From NCBI GenBank assembly GCA_902527545.1, contig CABZPR010000013.1:1-32659 (forward strand): a DNA stretch of 32,659 nucleotides, given 5' to 3'. The stretch is from an uncultured Alphaproteobacteria bacterium. GTDB lineage: Bacteria; Pseudomonadota; Alphaproteobacteria; HIMB59. Below are positions 26,718 to 32,659 of this stretch, one piece after another. The notes below the pieces were generated by a model. The model saw only the letters and a program-made list of their open reading frames with translations. It did no database searches and was not told the origin of the DNA. The position numbers were made by a program, and so were the translations under genes. Numbering within the stretch: position 1 is the stretch's first letter; each line of letters starts with the position of its first letter.

Positions 26718-27481
26718 ATTTATTAGTTGATATTGGAAATACATCAATAAAATTTTCATCATTTGTTGATAACAGTTTAAAAAAAATTTCTCAAATTAAA
26801 TACTCAAAGAAAGATTTGAAATCAGTTACTCTCTTTTTTAAGAATAAACTTAAAACTCATTCTAAAATTTATATTTGTTCTGTTGTCTCAAATGTTGATA
26901 AGGCTATAATTAAAAATTTAAAATCCCATAGGAAACAGATATTTTTCATTAGTAAAAAAAAATTATCTTATTTAGTTCATAAAACAGTTAATTTGCGACA
27001 GCTAGGTAATGATAGAATTATTAATGTTTTATCGGCAATAAATATTTATCCAAAATCTAAATTTTTTATCATAGTCGATTTAGGCACGGCCACTACATTA
27101 GATACTATTATAAATAATAAATATTACGGAGGTGTAATATTACCCGGTCTCACGACATCATATGAAAATCTAATTTCTTTAGCTTCTGGTATAAAGAACA
27201 TGAAATTTTCTAATAAATCTAACATCATAGGTAAAAATACCAATCAAGCATTAATGTCTGGTTTTAATGTAGGTTACAAAATAATGATAGAGTCTTACAT
27301 AAAATTAATTAAATCTACCTATAAAAGGAATTTTAAAGTGATTTTTACTGGTGGATATGCTACCTCTATCGATTATAAAAAAACTAATTTTATTTATAGA
27401 GAAGATTTAACTCTTTTAGGTATTTTTTTTTATCATAATTTTTTAAATGAAAAACATAGAATTATTAAACAACAAAAATAA
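26714..27481 (+). CDS. coaX: Type III pantothenate kinase
   Basis: First step of coenzyme A synthesis: phosphorylates pantothenate, with monovalent-cation dependence and no feedback inhibition in this type. It has 255 residues in an ASKHA fold. LLVDIGNTSIKF at the N-terminus is the phosphate-binding loop, LRQLGNDRI carries the catalytic Asp region, FFIIVDLGTATTLD the second phosphate motif, YYGGVILPGL the pantothenate region, and VIFTGGYA the adenosine motif. The start is TTG 26714, overlapping the birA stop (TTGA). Its 3' end overlaps the rnj start by 35 bases. Confidence 0.93.
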   Translation: MNLLVDIGNTSIKFSSFVDNSLKKISQIKYSKKDLKSVTLFFKNKLKTHSKIYICSVVSNVDKAIIKNLKSHRKQIFFISKKKLSYLVHKTVNLRQLGNDRIINVLSAINIYPKSKFFIIVDLGTATTLDTIINNKYYGGVILPGLTTSYENLISLASGIKNMKFSNKSNIIGKNTNQALMSGFNVGYKIMIESYIKLIKSTYKRNFKVIFTGGYATSIDYKKTNFIYREDLTLLGIFFYHNFLNEKHRIIKQQK

Positions 27482-29105
27482 TAATTATTTTTTACCCATT
27501 GGAGGGATAGGTGAAATAGGGGGTAATAACTATTTATACTCTTTTAAAGGAGAACAAATAATAGTTGATGGTGGTATTTCATTTGCAGACGATAGTCTAC
27601 CAGGTGTAGATATAACTATTCCTGATCCATATATTTTTCTTAATACATCTATTAAACCCAAAGCAATGATACTTACTCACGCACATGAAGATCATGTTGG
27701 AGGATTAGAATATTACTTTGATAAGATTGATTTTCCAATATATTGCAATCAATTTACTTTTTCTTATATAAAACATAAGTTTAATAAAAAAAATGATTTT
27801 GAAAAAAAATTTATAATAGTTAAAGACTTTCAAGAAGTAGAGTTCGAGAACTTTTCATTTCAATTAATTCCAACAACTCACTCTATACCCGACCCCACTG
27901 GTATTTTTTTTAAAACATTAGAAGGAAATATTTATCATACAGGTGATTGGAAAATAGATAAAAATCCAGTTACTGGTTCACCTTTTGATTACAAAAATTA
28001 TCAGTTATTAAAGGATGAAAATATCGACTTACTTATAGGTGACTCAACTAACGCTGGTGTAAACGAGATATCACGCTCAGAGTCTGAGTTAGATCCATCA
28101 TTTTATAATTTATTTAATAAACTTGAAGGTAGAGTAATAATTACTTGTTTTTCCTCGAATATTGCAAGACTTAAGACCATTATTTTAAATGCAATTAAGC
28201 ATGATAAAAAAATATTCGTTGTAGGAAGAAGTATAAAAAGGGCTATTAATACTGCTATTGAAGAAAAGTTAATTGAAAATTTTGAAATACTTAACGAAAA
28301 AAAATTTCAAGATTATAATAAAGATAAAGTTCTTTTAATTTGCACAGGAAGCCAAGGTGAAAAAAACTCTGCTCTTTGGAAAATTGCAAATAATACACAT
28401 AATCAAATTAAATTAAGTGCAAAAGATAATATAATTTTTTCATCAAAAGAAATTCCTGGTAACGAAAAATCAATTTCATATTTAAAAAATTCTTTTAGTT
28501 ACTTAGGCTTAAATATCATCTCTGATGAAGAAGAATTTGTTCATGTTTCAGGACATCCAGGAAAAAATGAAATAAAAGAATTTTACTCTTTCATTCAACC
28601 TAAGTCTTTAATCCCCATGCATGGAGAATACCTTCATTTAAAAAAACATTTAGAAATAGCTAAAAGCTTAAAAATTGAAAAAACTAATCTTCTTTTAAGT
28701 GGAGACTTGTGCCAATTGGATTTAGTAAATAAAAATCATAAGTTAATTGATCAATTTGTTATAAAAAAACTACCTATTGTTCAAAACCTAATCATTGAAG
28801 AGGATAGCTTTATAAATGAAAGGGGAAAAATTCTTTATAATGGTGTGGTTAGTATTAATTTAATTCTAAACAAACAATTTGATATTATTAAATTTCAAAT
28901 ATCTGATAAGGGCTTCCCTTTTTCCTACAATAAAGTATTAATCCAAGATGAAATTAAAGATATCTTACTAAATAAAATTTTGTTTATTAAGGATGAGATA
29001 GATGAAAACTCACTAAGCGGATTAGTAGAGGAAGTTTCAAGAAAAACGTTTAATAGAAATTTTTCATTAAAACCTGAATTTTTAATTCATATATCTCTAA
29101 TATGA
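27447..29105 (+). CDS. rnj: Ribonuclease J
   Basis: Metallo-beta-lactamase/beta-CASP nuclease of 552 residues with 5' to 3' exonuclease and endonuclease activity in RNA turnover and maturation. The start LPIGGIGEIGGNNYLYSF is typical. The metal-binding motif THAHEDHVGGLEY has His78, His80, Asp82 and His83, with further ligands at PTTHSIPDPTG and HTGDWKID. The beta-CASP region includes GDSTNA, CFSSNIARL, CTGSQGE and HVSGHPG, and LIPMHGEYLH is the C-terminal His motif. In alphaproteobacteria it regularly sits in this birA-coaX-rnj-DUF1467-proS order. It overlaps the next gene by 4 bases. Confidence 0.95.
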   Translation: MKNIELLNNKNNNYFLPIGGIGEIGGNNYLYSFKGEQIIVDGGISFADDSLPGVDITIPDPYIFLNTSIKPKAMILTHAHEDHVGGLEYYFDKIDFPIYCNQFTFSYIKHKFNKKNDFEKKFIIVKDFQEVEFENFSFQLIPTTHSIPDPTGIFFKTLEGNIYHTGDWKIDKNPVTGSPFDYKNYQLLKDENIDLLIGDSTNAGVNEISRSESELDPSFYNLFNKLEGRVIITCFSSNIARLKTIILNAIKHDKKIFVVGRSIKRAINTAIEEKLIENFEILNEKKFQDYNKDKVLLICTGSQGEKNSALWKIANNTHNQIKLSAKDNIIFSSKEIPGNEKSISYLKNSFSYLGLNIISDEEEFVHVSGHPGKNEIKEFYSFIQPKSLIPMHGEYLHLKKHLEIAKSLKIEKTNLLLSGDLCQLDLVNKNHKLIDQFVIKKLPIVQNLIIEEDSFINERGKILYNGVVSINLILNKQFDIIKFQISDKGFPFSYNKVLIQDEIKDILLNKILFIKDEIDENSLSGLVEEVSRKTFNRNFSLKPEFLIHISLI

Positions 29106-29302
29106 AGTTTTTATTCTTACTTTTTATTATTTGGTGGGTTATTTTTATGACAATATTACCTATTAAAAGATCTGATTTTGAGGAGGGTATGCCAAGAAAG
29201 TCTTATTTAGGAATAAAATTTTTAGTTTCATTTACCCTATCAATGATCGTCTCTTTTTTTATAATAAAATATGAGAACAATATATTCGAATACTTTAAAT
29301 GA
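29102..29302 (+). CDS. DUF1467 family small membrane protein
   Basis: A 66-residue protein with two membrane helices (about residues 2-20 and 40-60). The start FLLFIIWWVIFMTILPI followed by a basic/acidic loop (KRSDFEEGMPRK) is the DUF1467 pattern, with the WW pair and LP after the first helix. The family is specific to alphaproteobacteria and of unknown function. It is repeatedly found between rnj and proS, exactly as here. Coupled by 4-base overlaps on both sides, so it is almost certainly translated. Confidence 0.85.
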   Translation: MKFLFLLFIIWWVIFMTILPIKRSDFEEGMPRKSYLGIKFLVSFTLSMIVSFFIIKYENNIFEYFK

Positions 29303-30573
29303 AACTTTCAAACCTTTTATTTAACTCATTAAAAGAGTCACCAAAAGAAGCTAAAATTATTTCCCATCAATTAATGTTGCGTTCATCGATGATTAGGCAA
29401 CACACCTCGGGAATATATACATGGTTGCCATTAGGTTTTAAAGTCCTTAAAAATATTGAAAATATAATTCGAGATAATCAAGACGAAATAGGATGTAATG
29501 AAATGTTAATGTCTACTATTCAATCTTCAGAATTATGGAAAAAAAGTGGCAGATATGCAGACTATGGAAAAGAGATGTTAAGGATTACTGACAGACATGA
29601 TAACGATTTACTATATGGACCAACTAATGAAGAGGTCATAACAGATTTATTTTCAGATTATGTTAATTCTTATAAAGGACTTCCTAAATATCTTTACCAT
29701 ATTCAATGGAAATTTAGAGATGAAATTAGACCTCGGTTTGGCGTAATGCGAGGTAGAGAATTCTTAATGAAAGATGCCTATAGTTTTGATTTAACCGAAG
29801 AAGCTGCTTTTGAAACTTATAAAAAATTTTTTAGAAGTTATTTAAAAACTTTTCTAGATCTTGGATTACAACCGATTCCTGTTAAAGCTGCGACTGGTGC
29901 TATTGGTGGAGATTTGTCTCATGAGTTTCAAATATTAGCAAATACTGGTGAAAGTGAACTTGCTTACGACTCTAAATTAGTTGACTCCAATTTATATGAA
30001 AAAAGTTATGAAGAAATTACAGCAATGTATTCTGCATCTGACGAAATGATCGATAAATCAAAATCTGATGTGATAATTGGAAGAGGTATTGAAGTAGGTC
30101 ACATATTTAATTTTGGCACAAAATATACAAAGCCATTGGAATGCTTCGTGTTAAATCAAGATGGAAAAAGAATATCACCATATATGGGATCCTATGGAAT
30201 AGGTGTTTCCAGATTAACAGCAGCGATAATAGAGGCATTCCACGATGATAAAGGTATCAAATGGCCTATTAGTATTTCACCATTTAAGATAAACATCATA
30301 ATGCAATCAAACTCTGACTATATTAAAGATGTTGAGAGCATTTATAATCTGCTTATAACTAAATATGATAATGTTTGTTTAGATGACAGAGATTTAAGTA
30401 TAGGAAGAAAAATTAAAGACTCTGAATTGATTGGTATACCTTGGACATTGATTATCGGGAATAATTTTAAAGAAAAAGGTCAAATTGAACTGATCAGTAG
30501 ATCTAACAGTGATAAGATATTCTTAAGTAAACAAGAAATTGAGAATTTTGAATTTGAACAATACACTCCATAA
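29299..30573 (+). CDS. proS: Prolyl-tRNA synthetase (short, alphaproteobacterial type)
   Basis: Charges tRNA-Pro. The protein has 424 residues, about 140-150 shorter than the E. coli enzyme because the editing (INS) domain between motifs 2 and 3 is absent, the standard state in alphaproteobacteria. It opens MKLSNLLFNSLKESPKEAKIISHQLMLRSSMIRQHTSGIYTWLPLG (motif 1 region). Motif 2 is WKFRDEIRPRFGVMRGREFLMKDAYSF, and motif 3 is MGSYGIGVSRLTAAIIEAF. The C-terminal anticodon-binding domain follows (NVCLDDRDLSIGRKIKDSELIGIPWTLIIG). Without the editing domain, misacylated Ala-tRNA-Pro would need a free-standing deacylase elsewhere (inference). Confidence 0.97.
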   Translation: MKLSNLLFNSLKESPKEAKIISHQLMLRSSMIRQHTSGIYTWLPLGFKVLKNIENIIRDNQDEIGCNEMLMSTIQSSELWKKSGRYADYGKEMLRITDRHDNDLLYGPTNEEVITDLFSDYVNSYKGLPKYLYHIQWKFRDEIRPRFGVMRGREFLMKDAYSFDLTEEAAFETYKKFFRSYLKTFLDLGLQPIPVKAATGAIGGDLSHEFQILANTGESELAYDSKLVDSNLYEKSYEEITAMYSASDEMIDKSKSDVIIGRGIEVGHIFNFGTKYTKPLECFVLNQDGKRISPYMGSYGIGVSRLTAAIIEAFHDDKGIKWPISISPFKINIIMQSNSDYIKDVESIYNLLITKYDNVCLDDRDLSIGRKIKDSELIGIPWTLIIGNNFKEKGQIELISRSNSDKIFLSKQEIENFEFEQYTP

Positions 30574-31726
30574 ACTATCTTTCTCCTACATATTTAATTT
30601 TAAAAAAGATAAAGCATTTTCAGTATCAACTATTTTATCGTCACTAGCATTAATACTAGGTATTTCTATTTTAATAACAGTAATGTCCGTGATGAATGGT
30701 TTTAGAGAACAATTAGTTGAGTCATTGAGTGGTGTGAATGGAGATATCACTATTTATAGTGTAAATAAAGATATAATCAAAAAAATACAAGAAAAAAATC
30801 CTTCTATATCTTTTGTTGAAAATATTCAAACTAGAGTAATTACAAGTAATGAAAATGGTGTTGAGGGTTTGTTAATGAAATCTCTTAATAAAGAAGATAT
30901 TTATAAGATACCTAAAATTAATCAAAATATATTTGAAATTGAAAAAGATATCGAAAATTGGGTTTTTATTGGAGTTGAACTAGCAAGATCTTTAAATTTA
31001 AAAGTAGGAATGCCCCTTCAAATTAATATTCCTGGAAATTCTATGACAATTTTAGGTCCTATTTTAAATTCAAGACAATTAATCATTAAAGGAATATTTA
31101 ATACAGGAGTATACGACTTTGATAAATATTTTATCTTTAGCAATATCGACCAGTTTGAAAATAACATGAACAATAAAGTGATAGATGTTTATTTGAGTCA
31201 TAAAAACTTTGATTATAGCGATTTAAATGGCCTAAACTACTCAACTTGGGAGGACCAAAATCAAACTTTAGCTCAAGCATTATCTACTGAAAAAAATGTT
31301 ATGTTTGTAATTCTCTTTTTTATTATTGTAATTTCGTCCTTTACAATAATTTCAAATCAAATTTTTTTTATTAAAGAAAAATATAAAGATATTGTTTTGT
31401 TAAAAGCATTGGGTATAAAACAATCAAAGATTTGTTTTTTATTTTTTTTAAATTCTTTTTTCATATCATTTTTCTCTATTTTCATAGGAACTTGTTTAGG
31501 ATTACTGCTATCGACAAATATTGACTCTGTTGAAAACTTTTTATCGTACTTATTAAATTTTGAACTTTGGAATAATGAAATAAGATATTTAGCATCTATG
31601 CCCTATAGTATTAAATTAAACGACATTGTGTTTATTGTATGTATTTCTCTTTTTTCAAGTTTAATTGCCTCTTACATTCCAATATTGAGAATATTTAGAA
31701 TTAAACCAAATTTAATATTAAGATGA
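30539..31726 (+). CDS. Lipoprotein-releasing ABC transporter permease (LolC/LolE family)
   Basis: Inner-membrane permease of 395 residues that, with LolD, extracts mature lipoproteins and hands them to LolA. The first helix (STILSSLALILGISILITVMSVMNGFREQLV) carries the family hallmark SVMNGFR. A large periplasmic domain (about 70-250) and three C-terminal helices follow, with the FtsX-type stretch IKEKYKDIVLLKALGIKQSKI. Only one permease gene is present, so the transporter is probably a homodimer with LolD, as in other alphaproteobacteria, and I therefore give no C or E letter. The start is one of three TTG codons (30539, 30548, 30554) inside the end of proS; none has a clear ribosome site. 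It overlaps lolD by 4 bases. Confidence 0.9.
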   Translation: MRILNLNNTLHKLSFSYIFNFKKDKAFSVSTILSSLALILGISILITVMSVMNGFREQLVESLSGVNGDITIYSVNKDIIKKIQEKNPSISFVENIQTRVITSNENGVEGLLMKSLNKEDIYKIPKINQNIFEIEKDIENWVFIGVELARSLNLKVGMPLQINIPGNSMTILGPILNSRQLIIKGIFNTGVYDFDKYFIFSNIDQFENNMNNKVIDVYLSHKNFDYSDLNGLNYSTWEDQNQTLAQALSTEKNVMFVILFFIIVISSFTIISNQIFFIKEKYKDIVLLKALGIKQSKICFLFFLNSFFISFFSIFIGTCLGLLLSTNIDSVENFLSYLLNFELWNNEIRYLASMPYSIKLNDIVFIVCISLFSSLIASYIPILRIFRIKPNLILR

Positions 31727-32358
31727 GTTTACTAGAACTTAAAAATATTTCTAAATCCTACTTATCTAAGGTAGGAAACTTTCAAGTAATTAATAAATTA
31801 AACTTATCAGTAGATCATAATCAAAATATTTTTTTATTTGGTCCATCAGGTTGTGGTAAGTCTACTTTATTAAATTTGATTTCAGGATTAGATAACTCAG
31901 ACTCTGGAGATATTTATTTTGATGGTAAATTAGTTAAAAATCATTTTGACCTTTTGAAAGATGATATAGGTATTATATTTCAGGATCACTATTTAATATC
32001 TGAATTAAACATTTTCGATAATATTAAATTAAAAAGTAATGATACTAAGAAAATTGAAAAAATTTTATCCTATTTTAATATGAGCCGTTTTAAATATAAA
32101 TACCCCAATCAGTTATCAAATGGACAAAAACAAAGAGTTTGTGTTGCAAGATCTCTAGTTAATAGCCCTAAACTTTTGATAGCTGATGAACCAACAAGTT
32201 ATTTAGATAAGGAAAATGCAAAGTTGGTAATAGATCTTATATTAAATAGTTCTAAAAAATTCAATTTATCAACAATAATAGCCAGTCATGATATTTCATT
32301 TCGTCCACTTTTTGATAAGTCTTATACAATTGAAGATAAATCAATAAAAGAATGCTGA
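31723..32358 (+). CDS. lolD: Lipoprotein-releasing system ATP-binding protein LolD
   Basis: ABC ATPase of 211 residues that powers the Lol permease encoded just upstream. Walker A is GPSGCGKST (Lys46), the Q-loop is IIFQDHYLISELN, the ABC signature is QLSNGQKQRVCVARSL, Walker B is LLIADEPTS, and the switch His lies in IIASHD. The signature reads LSNGQ, where LSGGQ is commonest; this variant occurs in working ATPases. Length is slightly below the usual 220-230. It overlaps the permease by 4 bases and dnaE by 7. Confidence 0.93.
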   Translation: MSLLELKNISKSYLSKVGNFQVINKLNLSVDHNQNIFLFGPSGCGKSTLLNLISGLDNSDSGDIYFDGKLVKNHFDLLKDDIGIIFQDHYLISELNIFDNIKLKSNDTKKIEKILSYFNMSRFKYKYPNQLSNGQKQRVCVARSLVNSPKLLIADEPTSYLDKENAKLVIDLILNSSKKFNLSTIIASHDISFRPLFDKSYTIEDKSIKEC

Positions 32359-32659
32359 TACCTTTAAGAAATTATTCAAATTATTCTATTTGCGAGTCTA
32401 ATATAAAAATTGATGATCTTGTAAATTTTGCCGAAAAAAAAAAATTACCTGCAATGGCATTAACAGATTACAAGTTGTTATCAGGTGTTCTTGAATTTTC
32501 AATAAAATGTAAAAATAAAGGTATTCAACCAATCATAGGATTAGATTTTGATTATATCTCTAAATTAAAACACAAATCGCGACTTACCTTTCTATCCAAA
32601 AATGATATTGGTTTTAAAAATCTCAATATATTATCTACTAAAATAAATACTGAAAATGA
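32352..32659 (+). CDS. dnaE: DNA polymerase III subunit alpha, N-terminal part (runs off window)
   Basis: Catalytic subunit of the replicative polymerase; only the first 102 codons are visible. The start MLIPLRNYSNYSICES, followed by VNFAEKKKLPAMALTDYKLLSGVLEF and GIQPIIGLDF, matches the N-terminal PHP domain of DnaE (family pattern HLRVHS-x-YS, then P-A-L-A-x-T-D, then G-I-x-P-I-x-G). The usual HS pair before Y-S is replaced by YS-N, so metal binding by this domain is probably lost, as in other proteobacterial DnaE proteins where the PHP part is structural. The ATG overlaps the lolD stop by 7 bases. The lolC/E-lolD-dnaE order is typical of alphaproteobacteria. Confidence 0.88.
   Translation, partial: MLIPLRNYSNYSICESNIKIDDLVNFAEKKKLPAMALTDYKLLSGVLEFSIKCKNKGIQPIIGLDFDYISKLKHKSRLTFLSKNDIGFKNLNILSTKINTEN

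Overview
The window reads as a contiguous piece of a streamlined, strongly A+T-rich alphaproteobacterial chromosome. It has many 1-8 base gene overlaps, several TTG starts and very short intergenic gaps. The order tig-clpP-clpX-lon-hup-tRNA-Val-tRNA-Asp, then nuoA-N-birA-coaX-rnj-DUF1467-proS-lolC/E-lolD-dnaE, is a well-known alphaproteobacterial arrangement. With this base composition a free-living marine clade of the SAR11 / HIMB59 type is likely, but the exact clade cannot be fixed from the sequence alone.

Layout. Positions 2-4853 hold protein quality control: the trigger factor tail, ClpP, ClpX and Lon. Positions 4888-5390 hold a promoter, the HU gene and adjacent tRNA-Val(UAC) and tRNA-Asp(GUC) genes. 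Positions 5346-11202 are an integrated mobile element of about 5.9 kb. A 46-bp perfect direct repeat marks its ends: the 3' half of tRNA-Asp, and a tRNA-Asp fragment at 11157-11202. Beyond it lies a polysaccharide-lyase-like lipoprotein gene (to 12231), then a complete 14-gene complex I operon (12361-26027). The remaining genes are biotin-protein ligase, type III pantothenate kinase, RNase J, a DUF1467 membrane protein, prolyl-tRNA synthetase, the LolC/E-LolD lipoprotein exporter and the start of dnaE, which runs off the window.

The mobile element is the unusual part. It encodes a P4-type tyrosine integrase, a 356-aa protein of no recognised family, an AlpA/excisionase-like helix-turn-helix protein, a Toprim primase-like protein and a RepA/DnaB-like hexameric helicase. 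It also has a 61-aa helical protein, a coding-looking frame with no normal start codon, and a minus-strand frame that looks like a small Mor-type regulator broken at a run of eight G/C pairs. No capsid, tail, lysis or conjugation genes are visible, so it looks like a minimal integrating and self-replicating element, possibly a phage satellite. Short repeats recur at regular places: an 18/20 match repeat on either side of the att core, and a 27-bp motif upstream of both int and the AlpA-like gene. These are candidate integrase-arm and regulator sites.

How the genes work together. Integrase plus the AlpA-like protein would control integration and excision at tRNA-Asp. Primase plus helicase would replicate the excised circle. 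The host tRNA is restored by the 3' half carried on the element. Insertion separated tRNA-Asp from the lipoprotein gene downstream, whose reading frame now runs back through the tRNA fragment into element DNA, so its true start is unresolved.
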